Positions 53,345 to 62,271 are shown, counted from the stretch's first letter. The stretch is 64,000 bases of DNA from Vulcanisaeta moutnovskia 768-28 (GCF_000190315.1 NC_015151.1:2086509-2150508); one strand, 5' to 3'. Notes: generated from the sequence alone by a model not told the origin. Numbers and translations are program-made.

Positions 53345-54317
53345 TGTGATCATAAGGACTGAACACTTAACCAAGGTGTTTTTGGCTAAGAATTACGGTA
53401 TAATAAACAAGATCTTAATGGAAAAGCCCCTCTTTGTTAGGGCCGTGGATGACGTGAATATTGAAATCATGAAGGGGAAAACAACGGCACTTGTGGGTGA
53501 ATCTGGAAGTGGAAAAACAACACTAGGTAGGTTATTAGTCACACTTGAATATCCCACATCAGGTAAGATATACTTTCATGATATTGATATCACAAACGTA
53601 AGAGGTAGGAATTTGCAAAACGTAAGGGCAAGGTTGCAAATGGTGTTTCAAGATCCATATTCAAGCCTTAACCCAGTAATGAGAATTAAGGACATAGTAG
53701 GAGAACCACTAAGAAATAGGGGCGTTAAGGGTAAGGAGCTTGACGAGACAGTGGCTAAAATAATGCATGAAGTTGGGTTGGATTACTCATCATTAGCTAC
53801 AAGAAGGCCAAGCGAACTATCAGGTGGACAAAGACAGAGGGTTGCCATTGCAAGGGCTTTAATTACCAATCCAGAATTCGTGGTCCTTGATGAACCAACC
53901 TCAGCACTAGATGCCTCTACGCAAGCTCAAGTACTCAATCTATTACTCGATTTGCAACAGCGCCATAACCTAACATACCTACTAATAACTCATAATATAG
54001 CTGTGGCCAGATATATGAGTGATATCTCGATGATTATGTATATGGGTAAGATCATGGAAATAGGAGAAACTGGAATAATCCTTAAGGAGCCACTACATCC
54101 GTATACGCAGGCACTTATAGAGTCAGTACCCGATATAGCCAAGCCAGATTTAAAGCCGCCAACAGGGGAGGTTGGTAGCCTCGTTAATCCACCAAAGGGA
54201 TGCAGATTTTACCCAAGATGCCCATTCAGAATGGATATTTGCAAAGAAAAGGAACCACCCATGATAAAAACAGAGAAGGGCATTAGGGTTTCGTGTTGGT
54301 TATATGTAAAGAAATAA
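53334..54317 (+). CDS. Oligopeptide/dipeptide ABC transporter ATPase (OppF/DppF)
   Basis: 327 residues. Walker A VGESGSGKTT, Q-loop MVFQDPYSSLNP, signature LSGGQRQR, Walker B FVVLDEPTS, and the C-terminal CRFYPRCPFRMDIC cysteine motif. It is the second nucleotide-binding subunit, translated with overlap to the first. A 127-bp gap with a new promoter follows before the binding protein. Confidence 0.9.
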   Translation: MVNDVIIRTEHLTKVFLAKNYGIINKILMEKPLFVRAVDDVNIEIMKGKTTALVGESGSGKTTLGRLLVTLEYPTSGKIYFHDIDITNVRGRNLQNVRARLQMVFQDPYSSLNPVMRIKDIVGEPLRNRGVKGKELDETVAKIMHEVGLDYSSLATRRPSELSGGQRQRVAIARALITNPEFVVLDEPTSALDASTQAQVLNLLLDLQQRHNLTYLLITHNIAVARYMSDISMIMYMGKIMEIGETGIILKEPLHPYTQALIESVPDIAKPDLKPPTGEVGSLVNPPKGCRFYPRCPFRMDICKEKEPPMIKTEKGIRVSCWLYVKK

Positions 54318-54444
54318 TTCCATATAATGTTCATATGATAAATTGTATTTTTTCACACGGAAATAGATAATAGTGTAATAACCATTTTATAATTGAATTG
54401 AACATGGAAAACTTAAAAACTAATTAATAATTATAGTTAGTAAT

Positions 54445-56475
54445 ATGATGAGAAAGGGTCTATCAAAAAGCGCGACAGTAGCAATTGCAGTAATTATAGT
54501 GATAATAGTGATTGGTGTGGCGGCCTATATGTTATATAAACCACCCACCAAGGTCTCAAAACCCGTCACGCCTTCGAATGTTACAACGGTTACTCCAACG
54601 ACGACTACCACAATAACGCCGCCATCGAATAATACACTGATTGTTGCAGAGACGACACCACCAGATAGCCTAGACCCAGCAATAGCTGCATACACTCAGG
54701 ACATGGAGGTATTATATTCATGCTATCAAACACTAGTGATATTTAATGGCACGGACCCATCGACATTCCTACCATCTTTAGCCTACAACTGGACAATATC
54801 CAGTAATTACCTTAACTGGACCTTCTACATAAGGCAGGGAGCTTATTTCCAGAATGGCGATCAAATAAATGCAACAACGGTTTGGTTCAGCATCTATAGG
54901 TCAATAGTCATGAACCAATTTGGCGCATTCAATTTCCTCGACTTGCTATACAACGGGACAACGGCCAGTGTGACTGGATATGCTACTCCCTGGGGTGTTT
55001 GTCGTGCTATGGAGCAGATCTTTGGTCTTCAGTTCCCGAACCCACAGACCAACCTAACTGGTTATGAGGAGGAGTGTGCCTACGCCCTAGCCAATGTACT
55101 AAGCAACTTTAATGTGCATAATCAATCAATAGTGGAACTAATGGAATACCCAGACCAGGCAGCAGTGGTTAAGGGACCATATGAAATACAATTCAACCTG
55201 CTAGCGCCATATTATGACTACCTAGGCGTAATGTCTGGTTCCTGGGCGATGATCGTTGATCCAACATTCGTTGATCAAAATGGTGGCGTACAGCCAGACT
55301 CAACAACATCCTATCTAAGCACAAACATGCTTTGCAGTGGGCCATATACACTTAAGCAGTACATACCTGGTGAGGAAATAGTACTAACGGCTAATCCAAA
55401 TTACTGGGCTGCAAAGAACCCACCAAACTTCATGCTTACGCCAGCCCATATTCAGAATATAGTCATTAAGTACTACACAAGTTTTGACGAAGAAATATTA
55501 GCATTTAAGACAGGATCTGCACAAGCGATAGATCCCAGTCCACATGAATCACCACCACCAATATATTTATCAACGGTTTTATCAATACCAAACGTGGTCA
55601 TGTATGGACCTATTTGGTCAGGGGGTGATGTATTCCTAGTATTTGACACACAGAGATACCCATACAACTTAACTGTGGTGAGGGAAGCCTTTGCATATGC
55701 AATTAATACCACAGAAATAATAGACACAGTATTAAAGGGATTTGGCGCGCCATACCTAGGTCCAATACCGCCATATCCACCTAATCCATACTACAACCCA
55801 GGTAATTTACCGCCATATCCTTATGATCCAAATAAGGCAATTGAATTATTGGCAAGTGCCGGATTCCAGCTTACATTACCAAATGGGACTGTGATAAATC
55901 CAAACGGTAAGCCATTAACTGTGCATTTATGGTACATAAGCACTGACTTAACATTCACACAAGAGGTTCAAATGATACAGCAAATGCTCAGTAACATTGG
56001 TGTCAATGTAATACTTGAGGGCGTACCAGTGAGTTACTTGGTTTCTGCCATGGAGAATCCGCCAACATCTCCGCAATATCCAGGTTTCTTCCTGCTTGAT
56101 TGGTACCCAGATTGGTGGGATCCAGTAGCTCAGGAGGCTTGGTTCATACTCAATGTTGATTTTGGAGGTATTACAGGCAATGAGGCTTGGTACAATAATT
56201 CACTAGTCAATACTTTAACCACAGAGGCAGTATTTACGACAAATATAACACAGAGAGTCGGGCTTATGGAACAAATCTACGCTCAGGTATATAAGGATGT
56301 GCCATATATATGGTTATATGAGCCGGCATTCTATGGTTTTACGTATAAATATGTATGTGGCATACTGGTTAATCCATTGATAACTGGATTCTACTACCCA
56401 ACAATGTACTTCTATAATGGAACAGGTACTTGTATAAACTACACACCAATATATACAATAACAGGCAGTTCATAG
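54445..56475 (+). CDS. Peptide-binding lipoprotein-like ABC substrate-binding protein
   Basis: 676 residues. N-terminal hydrophobic anchor (about 10-29) and a Thr/Pro-rich linker (about 34-65) as in crenarchaeal binding proteins, then an SBP family 5 body: TPPDSLDPAIAAYTQDMEVL, WTFYIRQGAYFQNGDQINA and PGEEIVLTANPNYWAAKNPP. It captures peptides outside the membrane. Leaderless start from CTTAAAAA 26 bp upstream; the binding protein thus has its own promoter for higher expression. Confidence 0.88.
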   Translation: MMRKGLSKSATVAIAVIIVIIVIGVAAYMLYKPPTKVSKPVTPSNVTTVTPTTTTTITPPSNNTLIVAETTPPDSLDPAIAAYTQDMEVLYSCYQTLVIFNGTDPSTFLPSLAYNWTISSNYLNWTFYIRQGAYFQNGDQINATTVWFSIYRSIVMNQFGAFNFLDLLYNGTTASVTGYATPWGVCRAMEQIFGLQFPNPQTNLTGYEEECAYALANVLSNFNVHNQSIVELMEYPDQAAVVKGPYEIQFNLLAPYYDYLGVMSGSWAMIVDPTFVDQNGGVQPDSTTSYLSTNMLCSGPYTLKQYIPGEEIVLTANPNYWAAKNPPNFMLTPAHIQNIVIKYYTSFDEEILAFKTGSAQAIDPSPHESPPPIYLSTVLSIPNVVMYGPIWSGGDVFLVFDTQRYPYNLTVVREAFAYAINTTEIIDTVLKGFGAPYLGPIPPYPPNPYYNPGNLPPYPYDPNKAIELLASAGFQLTLPNGTVINPNGKPLTVHLWYISTDLTFTQEVQMIQQMLSNIGVNVILEGVPVSYLVSAMENPPTSPQYPGFFLLDWYPDWWDPVAQEAWFILNVDFGGITGNEAWYNNSLVNTLTTEAVFTTNITQRVGLMEQIYAQVYKDVPYIWLYEPAFYGFTYKYVCGILVNPLITGFYYPTMYFYNGTGTCINYTPIYTITGSS

Positions 56476-56530
56476 TCAATTTATATATAAGTGAGTTAAA
56501 CTTAAAAATTAATTATTATTTTTTGTAATA

Positions 56531-57544
56531 ATGGGCCTTGCATCTTTTCTAATTAGGAGAAGTATAAATATGGTCATTACTGTGCTTGGTGTGATTTTCA
56601 TAATGTTTATAATAACTCATGTAATAACTCCAAATCCGGCAGTTGCGTGGGCAGGTCCACATCCTGTACCCTCAATAGTTGAGGCAATAACTAGGGAGTA
56701 TCACTTGAATGACCCTGTTTATGTTCAATTCTACTACTTTCTAGTAACTGTACTTCAAGGGAATTGGGGTGAGGATCCCATGTACCATCAACCAATAATA
56801 CAGTTAATAGACGTTTACTTCCCAAGGACTCTTGAACTTACGATATTTGCCATGATCGTAATAGTAATAATAGGTATTTTAACGGGCGCTATAGCTGCTG
56901 TACATAGGAATACACCAACGGATTATACAATTAGGGCATTCTATCTAGTAACTTGGTCAATGCCACCATTCCTTGTTGCAATGCTTCTCCAATTAGCAAT
57001 AGCATATGGATTGAAACTCTTGCCAGCCACTGGGTTAGCAAATCCATTATTATCTCCACCAAAACCAATAACCGGTATGCCCACAATTGACGCATTAATT
57101 GAGGGTGATTGGATATACTTCTGGTCAAGCCTTAGGCATCTAATTTTACCGGCTACTGCGCTGGCTCTTGTGGCATTTGGTATAATATCAAGACTCATTA
57201 GGAATGGTATGATCGACATTGCTTCAAAACCTTTCATAAGAACAGCAATAATGAAGGGACTTAGGGAAAGAGACATTGTTTTTAGACACATGCTAAGGAA
57301 TGCACTTATACCGGCAATAACAATTCTAGCATTAACATTTGCTTCGTTACTTGCAGGAGCTGTTGTTATTGAGGATGTATTCTCATGGACAGGAATGGGA
57401 TGGCTACTAACACAAGCCCTTTACCAGCAGGATTACCCCTTAGTAATGGCTGGAACGTTTATAGTAGCCATTGGTGTAGTCATACTAAATTTAATAGCCG
57501 ATATACTATACGCCATTGTAGACCCTAGAATAAAACTTGAGTAG
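56531..57544 (+). CDS. Oligopeptide/dipeptide ABC permease (DppB-like)
   Basis: 337 residues, six hydrophobic helices. The N-terminus FLIRRSINMVITVLGVIFIM and loop LNDPVYVQFYYFL with LQGNWG are typical of DppB/OppB. The EAA loop AIMKGLRERDIVFRHMLRNA contacts the ATPase. Leaderless promoter CTTAAAAA. The next permease begins 9 bp downstream. Confidence 0.9.
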   Translation: MGLASFLIRRSINMVITVLGVIFIMFIITHVITPNPAVAWAGPHPVPSIVEAITREYHLNDPVYVQFYYFLVTVLQGNWGEDPMYHQPIIQLIDVYFPRTLELTIFAMIVIVIIGILTGAIAAVHRNTPTDYTIRAFYLVTWSMPPFLVAMLLQLAIAYGLKLLPATGLANPLLSPPKPITGMPTIDALIEGDWIYFWSSLRHLILPATALALVAFGIISRLIRNGMIDIASKPFIRTAIMKGLRERDIVFRHMLRNALIPAITILALTFASLLAGAVVIEDVFSWTGMGWLLTQALYQQDYPLVMAGTFIVAIGVVILNLIADILYAIVDPRIKLE

Positions 57545-57553
57545 TGACCCAAC

Positions 57554-58483
57554 ATGGCAATCCAAGTTACTATTGTCAAAGAACGTAAACCTTCAGCACT
57601 GAGATTATTTATGACTTACATGATCCATAATCCACCAACACTTATTGGCTTTATAATAACGGTAGTATTCTACGGCTGGGCAATAATAGAGGGTATTCTG
57701 CAATTACTAGGTATGGTCCTCCATAATCCTGCACTTGGATGGGCACTACTACCCTATAATCCCTTTGCGGTTAAATACATTGCTGCCTTTAAACCGCCAT
57801 CTATTACTCATTTATTCGGTACTGACAATCTAGGTAGGGACTTATTTAGCGAAATACTCTATGGTACACCAACCGAAGCATTAATATCAATTCTAGTTGT
57901 GGGTTCGGCAGTTCTCATAGGAGGTCTAATAGGTATGATCTCTGGATATTTCGGTAAGTATGTTGAAGAAGCTGGCATGAGAGTTACTGACATGTTTTTG
58001 GCATTTCCAGCAATAATCCTTGCACTTGCTGTAGAGGCAGCCATAGGCAGAGGCGCCATAAATGCAGCAATAGCCCTAATGGTTGTCTGGTGGCCAACTT
58101 ATGCAAGGCTCTTCAGAGCTGAGACTCTTAGAGTGAAGACACAGCACTTCATCGATGCTGCAAGGCTTTCAGGCTCAAGCACAATAAGTATAGTATTTAA
58201 ACACATATTCCCAAATGTACTGACACCAGTCATTTCCTACGCAACAATAGACTTGGGAAACGTAATACTGTCATACTCAATAATAAGCTTCCTAGGTTTT
58301 GGAGTACCACCACCATACCCAGAATGGGGTAGATTAGTGTCAGAGGGTTTTCAATACTTTCCGGCACCAGCATGGTGGTACGCGATAATACCCGGAGTAG
58401 TAATAACAATAGTAGTAATAGGACTTGCACTACTCGGTGATGGAATATCAGAGTACATAACAAGCGGTGGTATAACAGCGTGA
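57554..58483 (+). CDS. Oligopeptide/dipeptide ABC permease (DppC-like)
   Basis: 309 residues with six helices. HLFGTDNLGRDLFSEILYG is the DppC/OppC signature, and the EAA loop is FIDAARLSGSSTISIVFKHI. It completes the transporter with the genes from 52.4 kb on. The 3' end is followed after 15 bp by an antisense C/D-box RNA. Confidence 0.9.
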   Translation: MAIQVTIVKERKPSALRLFMTYMIHNPPTLIGFIITVVFYGWAIIEGILQLLGMVLHNPALGWALLPYNPFAVKYIAAFKPPSITHLFGTDNLGRDLFSEILYGTPTEALISILVVGSAVLIGGLIGMISGYFGKYVEEAGMRVTDMFLAFPAIILALAVEAAIGRGAINAAIALMVVWWPTYARLFRAETLRVKTQHFIDAARLSGSSTISIVFKHIFPNVLTPVISYATIDLGNVILSYSIISFLGFGVPPPYPEWGRLVSEGFQYFPAPAWWYAIIPGVVITIVVIGLALLGDGISEYITSGGITA

Positions 58484-58497
58484 GTCATGTAAGCAGA

Positions 58498-58550
58498 AAT
58501 CAGTAAGGATGTCCTTCATCAAGTCTCAGGGTCTAGGGACTCATCATAAG
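58498..58550 (-). ncRNA. C/D-box sRNA (antisense strand, after dppC)
   Basis: On the minus strand: C box ATGATGA (58547-58541), guide GTCCCTAGACC, D' CTGA (58529-58526), 4-nt spacer, C' TGATGA (58521-58516), guide AGGACATCCTTA, and D box CTGA (58503-58500). All box spacings fit archaeal dual-guide C/D RNAs that direct 2'-O-methylation. A TAAATA element at about 58574-58580 lies about 26 bp upstream. Targets should contain GGTCTAGGGAC and TAAGGATGTCCT; I cannot place them in an rRNA by eye. Confidence 0.75.
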
Positions 58551-58551
58551 C

Positions 58552-58746
58552 TTAAATTAAAATGAGTGATACGATATTTATTTGATTTCTTAATGACAAG
58601 TAAATATTGATTAGGTTAGACTTACAGGTAAATCGGCATCGGTTCACCAAGTCCTTTCTCACCACCAAGGCATCAATAACATAGTCAATGTCTAAACCCC
58701 TCCTCCTAAGCGCTTCAACTAAAGCCTCAGGCAATTCCATACGCAA
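58552..58746 (-). pseudogene. N-terminal fragment of a PaREP1-like protein
   Basis: 64 codons from ATG 58746 (or 58740). The first 33 residues (MELPEALVEALRRRGLDIDY, then VIDALVVRKDLV) look like the start of PaREP1/PaREP8-type proteins of Thermoproteales. The rest (NRCRFTCKSNLINIYLSLRN) is unrelated. The usual body with repeated helices is missing, so this is a truncated copy. It ends in the promoter region of the neighbouring C/D RNA. Confidence 0.5.
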
Positions 58747-58857
58747 TCAACAACTCCACTAAGAACTATAAACCTTAATATACAGGATTCAGAAAGAGAA
58801 AACTAAACCGACTGTAATAACGTAAAAATACTTTAAATAGGGCACATAATGGTTAAA

Positions 58858-58915
58858 TCATGTGATGACTTCAGCCTTGCCTGAACACCTGATGAGCCCA
58901 GGCGTCACTGAGCAC
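58858..58915 (+). ncRNA. C/D-box sRNA with two guides matching 16S rRNA
   Basis: C box GTGATGA (58862-58868), guide CTTCAGCCTTGC, D' CTGA (58881-58884), spacer ACACC, C' TGATGA (58890-58895), guide GCCCAGGCGTCA, D CTGA (58908-58911). TTTAAATA (58832-58839) lies 26 bp upstream. Guide 1 is complementary to GCAAGGCTGAA and guide 2 to CGCCTGGG, both parts of the conserved 16S region just before the universal 907-926 site. By the N+5 rule the targets would be about G902 and G881 (E. coli numbering). Boxes are seen directly; the targets rest on recalled consensus. Confidence 0.85.
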
Positions 58916-58986
58916 AGATAAGGCAGTTAAGTAATGCAAATTCCCTTAGCAGAAATACTAACAGTAGTATCACGCCAAACTTGTAG

Positions 58987-59076
58987 GAGGTTGGCTTATT
59001 AGATTTATTGGGGGAGGTAGAGGAAGTGAAACTTCCCGCGTCCTCGAGGGGAAGTTAGTCCCGTAGATGGCACGGG
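58987..59076 (+). mobile_element. Decayed right end of a TnpB (IS200/IS605-like) element
   Basis: The plus frame 58987-59058 reads EVGLLDLLGEVEEVKLPASS then RGS and stop, which resembles the C-terminal end of crenarchaeal TnpB proteins; a stop at 58984 cuts it off. Overlapping it is an 8-bp hairpin AACTTCCC (59030-59037) with GGGAAGTT (59049-59056). A second hairpin follows, CCCGT (59060-59064) with ACGGG (59072-59076). Hairpins of this kind mark the right end and the guide-RNA scaffold of these elements. No tnpA and no full tnpB are present. Confidence 0.5.
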
Positions 59077-59112
59077 GAGGAGAATAGGGGTGATGAAGCC
59101 AAGTGACCAATA

Positions 59113-59330
59113 GCCGCAATGATGGCCGAACCCTAACCGCATATCCTGTTAATGAGCAGCCGCTTAACACCTTAGCCACCTCAACGGGTATCTTAACATT
59201 GTCAACAATCGCGCTACCCTCATTAAACGCAAAAACCTAGCCATTAAGTCTCGGACCAATCCTCTTATTAGGCCTTTTATTAACGCCACCCATACGCGTC
59301 CCTGAACTGCATGCAATCTTAAAAATTCTC
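59113..59330 (-). pseudogene. Broken small ORF
   Basis: On the minus strand a frame beginning about 59300 with MGGVNKRPNKRIGPRLNG meets a TAG, then continues VFAFNEGSAIVDNVKIPVEV and AKVLSGCSLTGYAVRVR. It looks like one small protein interrupted by a stop and cut off towards the TnpB remnant. The family is not recognised. The remaining gap 59077-59372 holds nothing else I can support. Confidence 0.3.
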
Positions 59331-59372
59331 AACATATCGAGACCTAAGGCTTTAACCTAATGATAATGTTCG

Positions 59373-60908
59373 TTAAGAGGGTGGGCAGGGAGTCCATACT
59401 AAGCTTGACGATACTCCCGATACGTACGGGTAGTTAGGTAACGCGTTTAACATGGACGGGCTTCCCGTCACGTTCGCCGTTGTAGCTGATTGAGGCACTA
59501 CATTAATGTCCCATTCCACGTCGGCCCAAATGGTCTCTGTGGTGTAGTATCCACATAAAACCTGAGAGGTGACGGCGTAATTCTCGAAGTCGACATTAAA
59601 AACAATATAATATGATTGTAGTTGATTAAAGTTCGGTAGGAATATGTTGACTGGTGTTATGTCTTCAAAAGCATTTGGAAAACCGGCTTGAGCAGATTGA
59701 TATATGTTGAATGTCCACGTTATGTTGGACACCTGTATAATAGAAACACTAGGTAGGCTTGTTTCTGCGGCCGAGTTTTGTGAGTCGCTGATGCTCTCAC
59801 TGGTACCTGAAGGTAATGAAATGCCGACGGATAATGATGGGATACCTGTAACCGTAATGCCAAATGATACTGTGTAACTGGATGTACTAGATGTCGGTGG
59901 TGGATTCCAGGAACTATTATACATCGTTGAGTTCTCGTAGTAATCCCCATAGCCGACAATTTGGGCTGGTAGGTAGTAGGCTGGAGCATACCCAGGATAC
60001 TGCACCTCATATATTGAGTTACCTACGGCTAGGCATGTGTCCCAGTAGAATGTACCATTGCCATCGTAGTAGGCTTGTACACCGTTGTCGCTTGTACCAT
60101 AGAACATTGGTGCTGCCCATATTAGTGTGCTTTCACCATTCGTGTACACCCCTGTCCCCTGTTGGGATGTGTACTGTTGATACTCCGCATAGCATGGGTC
60201 CTCGTTGTCGATGACTCCGTTAATGGTTGGGGGCGCGTTAACAAGCTTCATTGTGTTTACTATGAATTGCTGTAGTTGGCTTAGGTATATTGGCCCTATC
60301 ACTAATCCTCTCGGCTTTACCCACCTGGCTACGATTATCATTGGTTCCTTCGCATTTACTGGTATTGTTGGGTATGCGAACATGTAGTCTATTAGCCCTG
60401 CGCCAGCGATTGCCGTATTGTTCACCGCCCTTGCCCATACGTATGCTAGCGTGAACTCGACAACATTCTCTAGGCTGGCGTTTGCGTAAATGCCAACAAT
60501 GCCTCCCCTAGCCAGCGTTGAAGCCAGGTAGCCGAATACTGGGCTTGTTAAGTTAACAACGTACACCCTCCCAGAATCCCCAACAATAACGTCACCGCTA
60601 ATAAAAGGCCAGTAAACCAAAACAACGCTACCGTTAGGTAAGCTGGGTAGGGCGTTAAGCGGTATGGGCTTGATTAAGGAAGCATTAACGCTAACTGAGG
60701 CCAATTCCTCAACGAGGCTAACAGGGCCGACAACATAAATGGGAACACTCAGCGGAGCCACATTAAAATTAACGGTTGCTGTAGTGGGTGTGGTGGATGG
60801 CGCAGTGGTTGCTGGTTTATGCGTGGTTACAATGCCAGCCACAGCAGCCACTATAACAACCACCACTACCACACCCACCCAGACCCATTTAGAGATACCC
60901 GTCTTCAT
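59373..60908 (-). CDS. Large secreted or membrane-anchored surface protein
   Basis: 511 residues. N-terminal hydrophobic segment (about 8-27: VWVGVVVVVVIVAAVAGI) and Thr/Pro-rich linker (about 29-45), followed by a long Ser/Thr/Tyr/Asn-rich extracellular part with sequons (NNTAIAG, NSTMYNSSW). The first 200 residues (SVPIYVVGPVSLVEEL, PKPLNAL-like) look globular, the middle is Tyr-rich. Family unknown. It lies between a decayed TnpB element and tRNA-Trp and may be part of an accessory island. Promoter features are listed separately. Confidence 0.6.
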   Translation of the reverse strand: MKTGISKWVWVGVVVVVVIVAAVAGIVTTHKPATTAPSTTPTTATVNFNVAPLSVPIYVVGPVSLVEELASVSVNASLIKPIPLNALPSLPNGSVVLVYWPFISGDVIVGDSGRVYVVNLTSPVFGYLASTLARGGIVGIYANASLENVVEFTLAYVWARAVNNTAIAGAGLIDYMFAYPTIPVNAKEPMIIVARWVKPRGLVIGPIYLSQLQQFIVNTMKLVNAPPTINGVIDNEDPCYAEYQQYTSQQGTGVYTNGESTLIWAAPMFYGTSDNGVQAYYDGNGTFYWDTCLAVGNSIYEVQYPGYAPAYYLPAQIVGYGDYYENSTMYNSSWNPPPTSSTSSYTVSFGITVTGIPSLSVGISLPSGTSESISDSQNSAAETSLPSVSIIQVSNITWTFNIYQSAQAGFPNAFEDITPVNIFLPNFNQLQSYYIVFNVDFENYAVTSQVLCGYYTTETIWADVEWDINVVPQSATTANVTGSPSMLNALPNYPYVSGVSSSLVWTPCPPS

Positions 60909-60921
60909 AAACGCTATAATA

Positions 60922-60949
60922 CTATAGAGTTTTCTATAGAGTTTTTAAA
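60922..60949 (-). promoter_or_regulatory. Tandem 12-bp repeat at the surface-protein promoter
   Basis: CTATAGAGTTTT occurs twice in direct succession (60922-60933 and 60934-60945). The second copy overlaps the TTTAAA (60944-60949) that would be the TATA element for the minus-strand gene starting at 60908. CTATAG is itself a palindrome. Such paired sites around the promoter could be an operator. Confidence 0.4.
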
Positions 60950-61079
60950 TTCTACCCACATGAACATGGGTCTGGGTTTAATTATGATTTAATATTTAAG
61001 AGTCATTGCGGCGTAGGTAACAAACCACTGGTGCACTGGAGGCTTAATTAGTTATAGCCACGTATATATACTGGTATAT

Positions 61080-61095
61080 GCACGGTGGCCCGTGC
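61080..61095. other. Hairpin between surface protein and tRNA-Trp
   Basis: GCACGG (61080-61085), TGGC loop, CCGTGC (61090-61095): a perfect 6-bp stem. It lies in the 226-bp gap 60909-61134, which otherwise shows AT-rich sequence and no gene. It could be a tRNA transcript 3' structure or part of an attachment region. Confidence 0.3.
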
Positions 61096-61134
61096 CTATA
61101 TGCATGGTAAGGAGGAATTGACCATTAATTTGGT

Positions 61135-61209
61135 GGGCCCGGTGGGATTTGAACCCACGACCTACGGGTCTGGAGCCCGCCGCTCTGGACCTTGCTGAGC
61201 TACGGGCCC
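61135..61209 (-). tRNA. tRNA-Trp (CCA anticodon)
   Basis: A 75-nt cloverleaf on the minus strand: acceptor GGGCCCG/CGGGCCC, D stem GCTC/GAGC, anticodon stem GCGGG/CCCGT (one G-T pair) with loop CTCCAGA giving anticodon CCA, five-base variable region and T arm GTGGG-TTCAAAT-CCCAC. No intron is seen at the canonical position, although many archaeal tRNA-Trp genes carry one. CCA is not encoded. The 3' end faces the accessory stretch at 58.5-61.1 kb. Confidence 0.93.
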
Positions 61210-61281
61210 ATTTTTCTGTATATTGTAGTTTTTTATGTTTTTTGCATCATGACCAATATTTGATACGGTTTTGTTCTGCGA

Positions 61282-62211
61282 TTAGTATTTGCCGTAGAAT
61301 GCTTGTCTTAGTGTTGTCCCTATTAGTCCTACCGCTGCCTTTGCGTGTGGTATTGGGAATCCGTAGAATCCATGGGTTACTCCGTTGAATCTTACGACTA
61401 TTGTTGGTACGCCAGACTCGGCGAGTTTTGCGGCGTAGGTTTCTGCCGAATCTCTTAGTGGGTCATACTCCGAGGTTATTATTAAAGCTGGTGGTAGGTT
61501 GCTCAGATTGTCGATGAGTATTGGTGAGAATCTTGGGTCGAAGGCGTCAGCTGGACTCCTTAGGTAAGCTTTGTTGAAGAACGCCATTGCCTCACGTTCT
61601 AGGAATAGTCCCGTTGAGTATTCTCTGATTGTGTATGATGCTGGATCAACGCCGACAAATGGGTTTATTAGTACTTGGTACTTAAGGCTTGGTTTTAGTC
61701 CCTGGTCCCTAGCCATTATAGCTACCACAGCGGCTAAATTACCACCGGCGCTATCGCCACCGACAGCCACCTTCTCTGGGTCACCATTGATTTCCCTGGC
61801 ATGCTCAAGAACCCACTTCGTCGAGTCGAAGGAGTCAATAACTGCTGCTGGGAACTTATGTTCGGGAGCTAACCTATAATCCACAGAAACAACTACACAA
61901 TCACAGGCGACCGCTAATTCTCTGCATAATGGGTCGTAGGTTTCAACATCGCCAAGTACGAAACCACCGCCGTGGAAGTAAACGAGTATGCCGAGATCAG
62001 TGCCTTCTCTGGGAACGTAAATCCTAACCGGTATCTTAGCTTCTGTACCTGGTATCGTTATATCATATACCTTGTAGATGGATCTTCTTGATTGCGATGC
62101 GAAGAATGCCCTAAACATTTTCCTGAACTCACTAAGGGGTATTTTCGTCATTTGTGGCATTACCTTGTTCAGCTCCTCAAGGACTCTCCCAACCGCGGGA
62201 TCCAAAGGCAC
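61282..62211 (-). CDS. Alpha/beta-hydrolase esterase (HSL family)
   Basis: 309 residues. Oxyanion motif FHGGGFVLGD (about 78-87), nucleophile GDSAGGNLAA (Ser about 152), acid in EYDPLRDSAETYA and His in GVTHGFYGFP. These are the HSL (hormone-sensitive lipase) family marks. It hydrolyses short acyl esters in the cytoplasm; physiological substrate unknown. Length is the family norm (about 310). Confidence 0.92.
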   Translation of the reverse strand: MPLDPAVGRVLEELNKVMPQMTKIPLSEFRKMFRAFFASQSRRSIYKVYDITIPGTEAKIPVRIYVPREGTDLGILVYFHGGGFVLGDVETYDPLCRELAVACDCVVVSVDYRLAPEHKFPAAVIDSFDSTKWVLEHAREINGDPEKVAVGGDSAGGNLAAVVAIMARDQGLKPSLKYQVLINPFVGVDPASYTIREYSTGLFLEREAMAFFNKAYLRSPADAFDPRFSPILIDNLSNLPPALIITSEYDPLRDSAETYAAKLAESGVPTIVVRFNGVTHGFYGFPIPHAKAAVGLIGTTLRQAFYGKY

Positions 62212-62271
62212 ATTATCAATGTGTGCTGAAGCTCTAAAGTATTTGTTCTATATAGGTATTAAATTAACGTA

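Noticed and set aside
59091-59140. Possible third C/D-box RNA (TGATGA ... ATGATGG)
   Set aside because: No CTGA box at guide distance from either C-like box; the match is limited to the two TGATG motifs.
59373-60908. Reading the 511-residue protein as an ABC binding protein
   Set aside because: It has the anchor and Thr-rich linker of binding proteins, but no family signature, and no permease or ATPase is adjacent.
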